Shown here one piece after another: positions 6,519 through 12,936 of a DNA stretch of 12,936 nt. The notes beneath the pieces are model-generated. The model had not been told where the DNA came from and made no database searches. It saw only the letters and a list, made by a program, of their open reading frames with translations. The position numbers and the translations under genes were made by a program. Source of the stretch: JAAYLC01 sp035654795 (GTDB taxonomy: Bacteria; Bacteroidota; Bacteroidia; Flavobacteriales; Flavobacteriaceae); contig DASRWC010000001.1 in NCBI GenBank assembly GCA_035654795.1, positions 1 through 12,936 on the forward strand, read 5' to 3'. Position 1 is the stretch's first letter; the number at the start of each line of letters is the position of its first letter.

Positions 6519-6908
6519 ATGACACTGATGCGCTTTTATATATTCTACCTTCTATTTGCTCTAGGAATTTCAATTTCCTCTTGTAAATCCAATACTGATT
6601 CTATTGAAATTGTAGAAATACAGATGCCTAGGGGTGACCTTTTTGAGGGTGACTTTGTTTACACTATGGAGGCGGCAGTTTTAACCGGCAATTCGTTTAT
6701 CTACGGAATCAACATGAACAGCCTGGCTAGAGAACTGGGAGCGCGTGTAGAAAAAATTAAAAAAACAGAACAAGATATAGTTCCTGTCAAGATTCGCGGG
6801 GTTTTAAAAAGCAAACCGGCGGATGCTGAAGGCTGGGACGAGATTTTAACCATAACCGATATCATTGAAATCAGCAATGCTCCGAAACAAGCTGATATTC
6901 GATTATAA
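6519..6908 (+). CDS. Predicted lipoprotein of unknown function between sufB and sufC
   Basis: The 129-residue protein has a short signal peptide: Arg5, a hydrophobic core (residues 6-19) and a lipobox ending ISSC with the acylated cysteine at 22. It is therefore predicted to be anchored in a membrane on the periplasmic side. The mature part has no domain I can name. Its second half (PVKIRGVLKSKP, then GWDEILTITDIIEIS) alternates like a small beta-barrel or OB-like fold, which is inference only. The start may be ATG 6519 or 6528. It is packed 6 bp after sufB and 3 bp before sufC, so it is clearly cotranscribed. A membrane lipoprotein inside a cytosolic assembly operon is unexpected; a role in metal or redox homeostasis would be speculation. 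Confidence 0.8.
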   Translation: MTLMRFYIFYLLFALGISISSCKSNTDSIEIVEIQMPRGDLFEGDFVYTMEAAVLTGNSFIYGINMNSLARELGARVEKIKKTEQDIVPVKIRGVLKSKPADAEGWDEILTITDIIEISNAPKQADIRL

Positions 6909-6911
6909 TAA

Positions 6912-7673
6912 ATGACAAAGACCATGTTAAAGATTAAAGATTTGTATGCCGGCCTTGAGGGAAAAGATATTCTTCAGGGCATTAATTTGACTGTTAATCC
7001 GGGTGAGGTTCACGCAATTATGGGCCCGAACGGTTCAGGAAAAAGTACCCTGGCTTCGGTGATTGCCGGAAAAGATGACTATGAAGTTACTTCGGGAGAA
7101 ATTCTTTATGAGAATGAAGACATTTCTGAACTGGATCCTGAAGAAAGAGCGCATAAAGGGATTTTCCTTTCTTTCCAATATCCTGTTGAGATTCCGGGAG
7201 TTTCAGTTACCAACTTTATCAAAACGGCTATCAACGAAAGTCGAAAAGCTCAAAGATTGGAAGAAATGCCGGCTGCAGAAATGCTGAAATTGATTAAGGA
7301 AAAAGCCGATATGCTTGAAATTGACAGAAAGTTCCTTTCTCGTTATTTAAACGAAGGGTTTTCCGGCGGTGAAAAAAAGCGAAATGAAATTTTCCAAATG
7401 GCGATGCTTAATCCTAAACTGGCCATTCTCGATGAGACGGATTCCGGGCTGGATATCGATGCTTTAAAGATTGTTGCGAACGGAGTCAACAAGCTTCGTA
7501 CCTCCGAAAATGCTGTTGTTGTTATTACTCATTATCAGCGTTTGCTTGAATATATTGTGCCTGATTATGTACACGTATTAATGAACGGACGTATCGTTAA
7601 ATCGGGCGGAAAAGAACTCGCTTTTGAACTTGAGGAGCGTGGTTATGACTGGATTAAAGAAGAAGTGCTTTAA
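6912..7673 (+). CDS. sufC: Fe-S assembly ATPase SufC
   Basis: SufC is the ABC-type ATPase of the cytosolic SufBC2D complex; ATP hydrolysis drives the conformational change that lets SufB and SufD build a cluster. The 253-residue product has the full set of motifs: Walker A GPNGSGKST (38-46), Q-loop Gln89 in FQYP, signature SGGEKKR (151-157), Walker B ending LDETD (173-177) and the switch His207. FSGGEKKRNEI and DETDSGLDIDAL are characteristic of SufC. It has no transmembrane segments. Met5 at 6924 (MLKIKDLYAG) aligns with the usual SufC start and would give 249 residues; the upstream ATG is kept because nothing in the sequence excludes it. The gap to the lipoprotein stop is 3 bp. Confidence 0.96.
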   Translation: MTKTMLKIKDLYAGLEGKDILQGINLTVNPGEVHAIMGPNGSGKSTLASVIAGKDDYEVTSGEILYENEDISELDPEERAHKGIFLSFQYPVEIPGVSVTNFIKTAINESRKAQRLEEMPAAEMLKLIKEKADMLEIDRKFLSRYLNEGFSGGEKKRNEIFQMAMLNPKLAILDETDSGLDIDALKIVANGVNKLRTSENAVVVITHYQRLLEYIVPDYVHVLMNGRIVKSGGKELAFELEERGYDWIKEEVL

Positions 7674-7709
7674 TCTTTTGTTTTTGTTGATTACTTTGAA
7701 AAGAATACC

Positions 7710-9023
7710 ATGAGTTTTAAAGATAAATTACTTTCGTCCTATATCGCAATGGAGGATTACTTGGAGTATGATTCCCCCATCCATGATATTCGTAATAAGG
7801 CGATTAAAATATTTGAAGAAAAAGGCTTTCCTTCCAAAAAAGAAGAAGCCTGGAAATACACATCGCTGAATTCGATTTTAAAACCGGATTACAGCATTAT
7901 TTCAAACAAAGAAAAGAACGTTGACATCGATTCGGTTCGTCGTTATTTTCTGCACGAAATTGACACCTATAAAATCGTATTTATTGACGGTGTTTACAGT
8001 TCGTTTTTGTCCGAAACCACACACGATTCAGTCGATGTTTGCCTGATGTCTTCTGCTTTGGCAAAAAGTGAATATCAACCGGTGATTGAAGCGTATTTCA
8101 ATAAAGTGGCAAAGAGTGACGGACTCACAGCGCTGAATACTGCTTTTACGAAAGAAGGTGCTTATATCCGGATTCCGAAGCATAAAGAAGTTCGTAAACC
8201 CATAGAAATTATCAATTTTTCTACCGGAAATGAAGATGCGATTTTCCTACAACCGCGAAATCTGATTGTTGTGGAAGAAAATGCACACGTTCAAATTATC
8301 GAGCGTCATCAGAGTTTGTCTTCCAACAAGGTTTTGACGAATTCCGTTACTGAAATCTTTGCTGAAAAGAGAGCGCATGTGGATTACTACAAAATTCAGA
8401 ATGATGAATTGACCGCTTCCTTGATTGACAATACTTTTATTTCTCAGGAAAGAGAAAGTATTTGTCACGTGCACACCTTCTCATTTGGTGGAAATATCGT
8501 CCGAAATAACCTGAATTTCTATCAAAAAGGAGAACGTTGCGATTCTACTTTGAAAGGGGTGACTATTCTGGGCGATAAACAACATGTTGACCACAACACC
8601 TTGGTGCATCATATGTCGCCAAACTGTGAGAGTCACCAAGATTATAAAGGACTTTACGGCGGAAGCTCTACCGGAGTTTTTAACGGAAAGATTTTTGTTG
8701 ATAAGATTGCTCAGAAAATTGATGCTTTCCAACAAAACAATAACATCTTAATTGATGATAAAGCGACAATTAACACCAAGCCGCAACTGGAAATTTTCGC
8801 AGACGATGTGAAATGTAGTCACGGATGTACAATTGGCCAATTTGATGAGGACGCATTGTTCTATTTGAGAAGCCGCGGAATTCCGATGCAAGAAGCACGA
8901 GCGTTGCTGATGTATGCATTTGCCAATACCGTTCTCGAAAGCGTTAAAATTCCTGAAGTTAAAAAACGAATCAACAAATTGATTGCCAACAAAATTGGTG
9001 TGAGTTTGGGGTTTGAAATCTAA
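7710..9023 (+). CDS. sufD: Fe-S cluster assembly protein SufD
   Basis: SufD is the SufB paralogue in the SufBC2D scaffold and is needed for iron acquisition and assembly at the SufB-SufD interface. The 437-residue protein begins with the N-terminal helical region (KKEEAWKYTSLNSIL, about 43-57), continues with the beta-helix core and ends with the most conserved part: PQLEIFADDVKCSHGCTIG, then FYLRSRGI. His371 in CSHG corresponds to E. coli His360, which is required for function. The start is an ATG 36 bp after sufC; the spacer is T-rich and contains TTACTTTG, an imperfect -7 box, so a weak internal promoter is possible. It is followed by an unusually long gap before sufS. Confidence 0.96.
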   Translation: MSFKDKLLSSYIAMEDYLEYDSPIHDIRNKAIKIFEEKGFPSKKEEAWKYTSLNSILKPDYSIISNKEKNVDIDSVRRYFLHEIDTYKIVFIDGVYSSFLSETTHDSVDVCLMSSALAKSEYQPVIEAYFNKVAKSDGLTALNTAFTKEGAYIRIPKHKEVRKPIEIINFSTGNEDAIFLQPRNLIVVEENAHVQIIERHQSLSSNKVLTNSVTEIFAEKRAHVDYYKIQNDELTASLIDNTFISQERESICHVHTFSFGGNIVRNNLNFYQKGERCDSTLKGVTILGDKQHVDHNTLVHHMSPNCESHQDYKGLYGGSSTGVFNGKIFVDKIAQKIDAFQQNNNILIDDKATINTKPQLEIFADDVKCSHGCTIGQFDEDALFYLRSRGIPMQEARALLMYAFANTVLESVKIPEVKKRINKLIANKIGVSLGFEI

Positions 9024-9257
9024 AGAAATTGAAATCGAAATCGATTCAGGAAGTGACAATTTTTTGTCCGGTCGAGCGCAGTCGAGAGCTTGTTTAACTC
9101 GAACTTGAATTTGAATTAAAGAGAAGAGAGAGGAGAGAGAACCGGTTGAAGTTGAACTTAAATTTCAAAATCGAATTCATGACAAATTGTACGTTGTCTG
9201 TCGTCTAAAATCTCGTGTCTAACGTCTCATGTCTAACGTCTAAAATCTAACATCTCC
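9024..9257. repeat. Repeat-rich 234-bp spacer between sufD and sufS
   Basis: All other plus-strand SUF genes lie 3-51 bp apart, so this gap is exceptional. It contains four kinds of sequence. At 9072-9085 TCGA-GCGCAG-TCGA forms a palindrome, with GTCGAG repeated directly at 9071 and 9081. Around 9117-9139 there is a purine-only GA-rich tract. From 9024 to 9175 there are degenerate GAA/TTGAA runs. At 9196-9255, immediately before the sufS ATG, irregular tandem copies of a GTCTAACGTCT / GTCTAAAATCT unit occur. I see no ORF and no consensus -7 box. Confidence 0.6.
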
Positions 9258-10472
9258 ATGTTTGATATAGAAAAAATACGAGCGGATTTTCCGATTCTTT
9301 CACGCAAAGTAAACGGGCATCCGCTTGTTTATTTTGACAATGCCGCCACATCACAAAAACCGCGACAAGTGGTGGATGCCATTGTGGATTATTACTATTT
9401 CTACAATGCAAATATTCATCGTGGCGTGCATACACTTTCTCAAGAAGCAACAGATGCTTATGAGGAAGCGCGCAAAAAGTTGCAAAAGCATTTCAATGCG
9501 AAACATGCACACGAAATTTATTTCACTGCCGGAACGACGCACGGAATTAATTTGGTAGCGCAAGGATTTACGGAATTCCTTAAAGAAGGAGATGAAATAA
9601 TCGTATCGGCACTGGAACATCACAGCAATATTGTGCCTTGGCAGATGCTCTGCGAACGAACCGGCGCGAGCCTAAAAGTGATTCCGATGAACGAAAACGG
9701 AACGCTGAAAATGGAGGAATATGAAAACCTGCTTTCAGAAAAAACCCAAATCGTTTTCGTAAACCACGTTTCTAATGCACTCGGAACCATTAATCCGATT
9801 GCTGAAATCATTAAAAAAGCACATTCCGCCGGAGCGGCTGTATTGATTGACGGTGCACAGGCATGTTCGCATTTGCATCCCGATATGCAGGAATTGGATG
9901 TGGATTTCTATGTTACTTCCGGCCATAAAATGTGTGGGCCGACGGGAATCGGGATGCTGTATATGAAAGAAGAATGGGCACGAAAACTTCCACCTTACCA
10001 AGGAGGAGGCGAAATGATTGCCGAAGTAACTTTCGAAAAAACCACTTACGCCGACTTGCCCCATAAATTCGAAGCCGGAACCCCGAATATTTGCGGAGGA
10101 ATAGCTTTTGGCGCGGCAATCGATTATCTGAATGAACTCGGTCTGGATAACATCATCGCCCACGAAGATGCGTTGCTTAAATATGCTACTGAAAAATTAT
10201 CGCAAATTGAAGGATTAAAGATTTACGGCACGGGAGAAGAGAAGACATCGGTGGTTTCATTTAATATCGAAGGCATTCATCCTTATGATATCGGGACGAT
10301 TGTGGATAAACTCGGAATCGCTGTTAGAACCGGTCACCATTGCGCACAACCCGTAATGGATTTTTATAAAATTCCCGGAACCGTGCGGGCATCTTTTGCT
10401 TTTTACAATACCTTTGAAGAAATTGATGCATTGGTTCACGCTGTTAAGAAGGCGAAAATCATGCTCAGCTAA
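9258..10472 (+). CDS. sufS: Cysteine desulfurase SufS
   Basis: This is a PLP enzyme, group II (SufS/CsdA type), that removes sulfur from L-cysteine to give alanine and an enzyme persulfide for SufE. The 404-residue product shows YFDNAATSQKP (25-35), ALEHHSN with His121, DGAQA with Asp198 and Gln201, the Schiff-base motif SGHKMCGPTGIG with Lys224, and RTGHHCAQP with the catalytic Cys362 (E. coli Lys226 and Cys364). The Cys loop is short, and RTGHHCAQP is the group II form, consistent with dependence on the SufE encoded downstream. The start is an ATG directly after the GTCTAAC-type repeats; MFDIEKIRADFPIL is a normal SufS N-terminus. Confidence 0.96.
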   Translation: MFDIEKIRADFPILSRKVNGHPLVYFDNAATSQKPRQVVDAIVDYYYFYNANIHRGVHTLSQEATDAYEEARKKLQKHFNAKHAHEIYFTAGTTHGINLVAQGFTEFLKEGDEIIVSALEHHSNIVPWQMLCERTGASLKVIPMNENGTLKMEEYENLLSEKTQIVFVNHVSNALGTINPIAEIIKKAHSAGAAVLIDGAQACSHLHPDMQELDVDFYVTSGHKMCGPTGIGMLYMKEEWARKLPPYQGGGEMIAEVTFEKTTYADLPHKFEAGTPNICGGIAFGAAIDYLNELGLDNIIAHEDALLKYATEKLSQIEGLKIYGTGEEKTSVVSFNIEGIHPYDIGTIVDKLGIAVRTGHHCAQPVMDFYKIPGTVRASFAFYNTFEEIDALVHAVKKAKIMLS

Positions 10473-10481
10473 ATTCGAATC

Positions 10482-10907
10482 ATGAAAAATCTGCTGTTTC
10501 TTTTGTCTTTTATAGTTCTAACGGGATGCAAATCGGTTAAAAATGATGAAGAACCTGAAAATCTTCATTCCGATTATATGGTTTATGAAATCCTGGGACT
10601 CGCTTTAGGAAATCAAGTGGAGGCCATTCCCACCTTTAGCATAGACGCCAAAGAGAATCGTTTTCAGGGCACGGCAGGATGTAATTCCATCTTTGGAGGT
10701 TTTATTATAAATGGCAAAAAACTAGAGTTTCCGGCATTAGCGGTAACTGAAAAATATTGCGAAGGCGGAAACGTGATGCAATTGGAACAGGATTTTATCG
10801 AAGCCTTGAATCAAGCCGAACAATTTGAACTTAGAAGAGGCATTTTAACCTTTTACGGGAAAGGTAAAAAACCTGTTTTGCGTGCAACAAAAAAACCACA
10901 ACAATAA
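10482..10907 (+). CDS. META-domain (HslJ-like) lipoprotein
   Basis: The 141-residue protein has a signal peptide and a lipobox ending LTGC with Cys16, so it should be a lipid-anchored envelope protein. The mature region carries a META/HslJ-type domain: FSIDAKENRFQGTAGCNSIFGG (52-73), a hydrophobic strand LEFPALAVTEKYC, then a helix, MQLEQDFIEAL (99-109), and a last strand, FELRRGILTFYG. Cys67 and Cys93 sit where META proteins often have a conserved pair and might form a disulfide. META proteins are linked to heat resistance and stress in some bacteria, but their biochemical role is not settled. It lies 9 bp after sufS and 3 bp before sufE, so it is part of the operon. It is the second lipoprotein in the SUF string. 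Confidence 0.85.
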   Translation: MKNLLFLLSFIVLTGCKSVKNDEEPENLHSDYMVYEILGLALGNQVEAIPTFSIDAKENRFQGTAGCNSIFGGFIINGKKLEFPALAVTEKYCEGGNVMQLEQDFIEALNQAEQFELRRGILTFYGKGKKPVLRATKKPQQ

Positions 10908-10910
10908 GTT

Positions 10911-11336
10911 ATGACAATAGAAAGCATTCAAGAAGAATTGATTGATGAATTTTCCATGTTTGACGACTGGATGCAGCGCTATGAATATATGATTGAGCTG
11001 GGAAAATCACTTCCGCTCATTGACGAACAATACAAAACCGACGATAAGCTCATTAAAGGTTGTCAAAGCAGAGTGTGGTTGCATTCTGAATTGGAGGGCG
11101 GAAAAGTCATTTTCACGGCAGACAGTGACGCTATTATAACCAAAGGAATTGTAGCCATTCTGGTTAGAGCTTTTTCCAATCATAGTCCGCTGGAAATCCT
11201 AAATGCGAATACCGATTTTATCGATGAAATAGGTTTAAAAGAACATCTATCGCCAACAAGAGCGAACGGATTGGTATCTATGGTCAAACAAATGAAACTG
11301 GATGCCATGGCCTATCAGGCACAATTGAACAATTAA
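10911..11336 (+). CDS. sufE: Sulfur acceptor SufE
   Basis: SufE takes persulfide sulfur from SufS and carries it to the SufBCD scaffold while stimulating the desulfurase. The 141-residue protein matches the family's usual size and has the active cysteine at residue 51 in LIKGCQSRVWL, the same position as in E. coli. The N-terminal FDDWMQRYEYMIELGK (17-32) and the C-terminal HLSPTRANGLVSMVKQMK are typical family blocks. The start is an ATG 3 bp after the META-domain gene. Its neighbour SufS is its expected partner. Confidence 0.96.
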   Translation: MTIESIQEELIDEFSMFDDWMQRYEYMIELGKSLPLIDEQYKTDDKLIKGCQSRVWLHSELEGGKVIFTADSDAIITKGIVAILVRAFSNHSPLEILNANTDFIDEIGLKEHLSPTRANGLVSMVKQMKLDAMAYQAQLNN

Positions 11337-11346
11337 ATTTACAACT

Positions 11347-11673
11347 ATGAGTACTACAGATATAGATATGGAAGCGTTGGGTGAATCTATTGTAGCCACC
11401 CTTAAAACCATTTATGACCCCGAAATTCCGGTTGATATTTACGAACTGGGGTTGATATATGACGTTTTCGTAAACGAAGACCGCGAAGTGAAAATATTGA
11501 TGACTTTGACGTCTCCAAACTGCCCGGTAGCAGAAAGTTTACCAAAAGAAGTTCAAGACAAAATCAAACTCGTGCCAAATGTAGCCGATGCGGAAGTTGA
11601 AATGACTTTCGACCCGCCTTGGAGTATGGAGTTAATGAGTGAAGTGGCCAAGTTTGAGCTTGGGATGTTTTAA
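11347..11673 (+). CDS. sufT: SufT-like MIP18-family (DUF59) Fe-S maturation factor
   Basis: The 108-residue product is a stand-alone MIP18/DUF59 domain. Family members help mature or deliver Fe-S clusters to client proteins in the cytosol. Diagnostic segments are DPEIPVDIYELGLIY (24-38), the cysteine-containing MTLTSPNCPVAESL with Cys59 and FDPPWSMELMS (88-98). It lies 10 bp after sufE in the same orientation. Some paralogues belong to the phenylacetate pathway (PaaD), but those are usually longer and sit among paa genes, so the SUF context decides here. It is followed by a 67-bp gap holding the higBA promoter. Confidence 0.9.
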   Translation: MSTTDIDMEALGESIVATLKTIYDPEIPVDIYELGLIYDVFVNEDREVKILMTLTSPNCPVAESLPKEVQDKIKLVPNVADAEVEMTFDPPWSMELMSEVAKFELGMF

Positions 11674-11704
11674 ATTTTCTTATCTCTACTTTATCATGTT
11701 ATCT

Positions 11705-11730
11705 AATTAGCTAACTTTGTGAAGCTAATT
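11705..11730 (+). promoter_or_regulatory. higBA promoter within a palindromic operator
   Basis: AATTAGCT (11705-11712) and AGCTAATT (11723-11730) form a perfect 8-bp inverted repeat with a 10-bp spacer. The exact -7 match TAACTTTG (11712-11719) overlaps it, so a dimer bound here would block transcription. This suits autorepression by the HigA antitoxin or the HigBA complex. Transcription would start around 11726, about 15 nt before the higB ATG. Confidence 0.6.
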
Positions 11731-11740
11731 TAGCCAGATC

Positions 11741-12088
11741 ATGATTCGCCGGATTTACTATTATAAAAATTACTATCTGAATTTTTATAAGACATTAGAC
11801 TCGAAAGTCCAAAAGAAATTTAACTGGACCTTACAGTTAATAGCTACTTTAGATAAAGCCATTCCGAAGAAATATTTTCAGCACATCACCAATTCTTCAG
11901 GATTGTATGAAATACGAGTCGAAGTGGAATCCGACATTTACAGAGTTTTCTGTTTTTTTGATAAAGGAAATATAGTGATTCTAATAAATGGTTTCCGGAA
12001 GAAAACTCAGAAGACTCCGGTTAAGGAGCTCGAAATGGCTGAAAGATTGAAGAAACAATACTTTGAAGAACAAAATTGTTCTTCTTAG
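11741..12088 (+). CDS. higB: HigB-type toxin (RelE/ParE superfamily, Gp49-like)
   Basis: This is the predicted toxin of a type II toxin-antitoxin pair; HigB-like RelE-fold proteins usually cleave mRNA on the ribosome. The 115-residue protein has the family blocks GLYEIRVEVESDIYRVF (54-70), CFFDKGNIVILINGF (71-85) and the basic RKKTQKTP (86-93), followed by a C-terminal charged helix. It has many basic and aromatic residues, as usual for the fold. The toxin gene precedes the antitoxin gene, the order typical of higBA. The start ATG lies 11 bp after the operator palindrome. Catalytic residues in this subfamily are not firmly fixed, so activity cannot be judged from sequence alone. Confidence 0.85.
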   Translation: MIRRIYYYKNYYLNFYKTLDSKVQKKFNWTLQLIATLDKAIPKKYFQHITNSSGLYEIRVEVESDIYRVFCFFDKGNIVILINGFRKKTQKTPVKELEMAERLKKQYFEEQNCSS

Positions 12089-12106
12089 CATCAAATAAGT
12101 TGGGTT

Positions 12107-12409
12107 ATGAATAAGAATGAAAATTTAATTTCTTTTGCGGAGCATCTTGATGAAGAATATGGCAAAAGAGGAACGCCTGAGCGAGAGAAATATGAGCAAG
12201 AATTTGAAACGTTCAAGTTAGGCGTAATGTTGCAAGAACTACGCAAAAAACAAGGGCTGACTCAAGCTGAACTTGCAGAAAGATGTGGAACAACCAAGAC
12301 ATATATTTCAAGAATAGAAAATAATTCGGGCGATATTCGGCTTTCAACCTTAATAAGAATAGTCCAAGAAGGCTTAGGGGGCCACTTGAGATTAAGTGTC
12401 GATTTATAA
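12107..12409 (+). CDS. higA: HigA-type antitoxin with XRE helix-turn-helix
   Basis: This is the predicted antitoxin and autorepressor paired with the preceding HigB. The 100-residue protein has a charged N-terminal arm (FAEHLDEEYGKRGTPEREKY, about 10-29) and an XRE/Cro-type helix-turn-helix at roughly 40-90: LRKKQGLTQAELAERCGTTKTYISRIENN is the core, with LSTLIRIV as the last helix. It ends in a short strand, GGHLRLSVDL. The start is an ATG 18 bp after higB. Its stop is only 8 bp before the DUF2480 gene, so toxin-antitoxin transcription should read into that gene. The palindrome upstream of higB is its likely binding site. Confidence 0.88.
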   Translation: MNKNENLISFAEHLDEEYGKRGTPEREKYEQEFETFKLGVMLQELRKKQGLTQAELAERCGTTKTYISRIENNSGDIRLSTLIRIVQEGLGGHLRLSVDL

Positions 12410-12417
12410 TTACTAGA

Positions 12418-12927
12418 ATGTCACAAGAAATTGTAAACCGCGTCGCCAAAAGTCCTTTGGTAGTCGTGGACTTAGAAGATTATTATCCGAAAGGAGAGCG
12501 CGTTACATTTGATATTGCCGATTGGCTTTATGAAGGCTTGATTCTGCGCGAAAAGGATTTTCGGGAGCAGGTGGCCAATCACGACTGGAGCCGATATCAG
12601 GATGCCTTCGTTGCTTTGCATTGCAGTTCGGATGCGATTATTCCGGGGTGGGCTTATTTATTGCTTTCCGTTCATCTTGCGCCTTTCGCTAAGAAGGTTG
12701 TTGTAGGCGATTTAATTACGCTTGAAAACATTCTCTACGCCGAAATTATCGCAGCATTAGATGTTTCGGAATATGAAGACAAGCCATTAATCATAAAAGG
12801 TTGCGCTCACAAACCCATTCCTGAAACGGCCTTTGTTCTTCTTTCTCAGAAACTGCAAGCCGTTGCACGAAGCATTATGTATGGTGAGGCTTGTTCATCG
12901 GTGCCGCTGTATAAGAAAAGAAAGTAA
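12418..12927 (+). CDS. DUF2480 family protein, three conserved-looking cysteines
   Basis: The 169-residue protein matches the DUF2480 family, known from Bacteroidetes and of unknown function. Recognisable blocks are VNRVAKSPLVVVDLEDYYP (6-24), DWLYEGLILREKDFRE (35-50), IIPGWAYLLLS (74-84), LIIKGCAHKPIPETAF (124-139) and SIMYGEACSSVPLYKK (152-167). Cysteines at 69, 129 and 159 each lie in a strongly family-like segment and could bind a metal or an Fe-S cluster, which is inference. It has no signal peptide or membrane segment, so it is probably cytosolic. In this phylum it is commonly found beside SUF genes, suggesting a link to Fe-S assembly; here higBA separates it from sufT. The ATG start and the stop lie fully inside the window. 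Confidence 0.85.
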   Translation: MSQEIVNRVAKSPLVVVDLEDYYPKGERVTFDIADWLYEGLILREKDFREQVANHDWSRYQDAFVALHCSSDAIIPGWAYLLLSVHLAPFAKKVVVGDLITLENILYAEIIAALDVSEYEDKPLIIKGCAHKPIPETAFVLLSQKLQAVARSIMYGEACSSVPLYKKRK

Positions 12928-12936
12928 ACACTTTTC

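Noticed and set aside
7674..7709. Internal promoter before sufD (TTACTTTG)
   Set aside because: The second base does not fit TAnnTTTG and no supporting -33 element was identified; it is mentioned only as a possibility.
9735..10163. 142-codon minus-strand ORF opposite sufS
   Set aside because: It is a shadow of the strongly conserved sufS frame and shows no family features.

Overview
The window looks like a Bacteroidetes chromosome, most likely Flavobacteriia. Evidence: A+T-rich intergenic DNA, promoters matching the Bacteroidetes -7 box TAnnTTTG, almost no Shine-Dalgarno sequences, and a SUF gene string ending in a DUF2480 protein, a family known mainly from this phylum. It is largely a conserved housekeeping locus with accessory DNA on its left and one mobile-type module inside it.

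Layout. (1) 1-587, minus strand: the N-terminal 195 codons of a Cas6 CRISPR-RNA endoribonuclease; it runs off the left edge, so a CRISPR-Cas locus lies to the left. (2) 588-1264: a gene-poor stretch with a 43-codon ORF and two related palindromes, but no CRISPR array. (3) 1265-4049, minus strand: two adjacent paralogous PLP lyases, a tryptophanase (tnaA) downstream of a tyrosine phenol-lyase (tpl), with a promoter just upstream of tpl and a hairpin-plus-T-run at the tnaA stop. (4) 4087-4646: about 560 bp with only short, possibly decayed ORFs. (5) 4650-12927, plus strand: the SUF iron-sulfur assembly cluster in the order A-type carrier, sufB, lipoprotein, sufC, sufD, (234-bp repeat-rich gap), sufS, META-domain lipoprotein, sufE, sufT-like, [higB-higA toxin-antitoxin], DUF2480.

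How the genes work together. SufS takes sulfur from cysteine and passes it to Cys51 of SufE. SufE delivers it to the SufB-SufC-SufD scaffold, where a cluster is built using SufC ATP hydrolysis. The A-type carrier and the SufT-like MIP18 protein then help deliver clusters to target proteins. DUF2480 has three cysteines and probably belongs to the same set by position, but its function is unknown. Two predicted lipoproteins are embedded in this otherwise cytosolic pathway. The HigBA module has its own promoter inside a palindrome and sits between sufT and the DUF2480 gene. Separately, tpl and tnaA degrade tyrosine and tryptophan to phenol or indole plus pyruvate and ammonia.

I did not find a clearly new multi-gene system. 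The points most worth a second look are the embedded lipoproteins, the DUF2480 cysteines, the toxin-antitoxin insertion and its operator, the paired palindromes near cas6, and the tpl-tnaA tandem.
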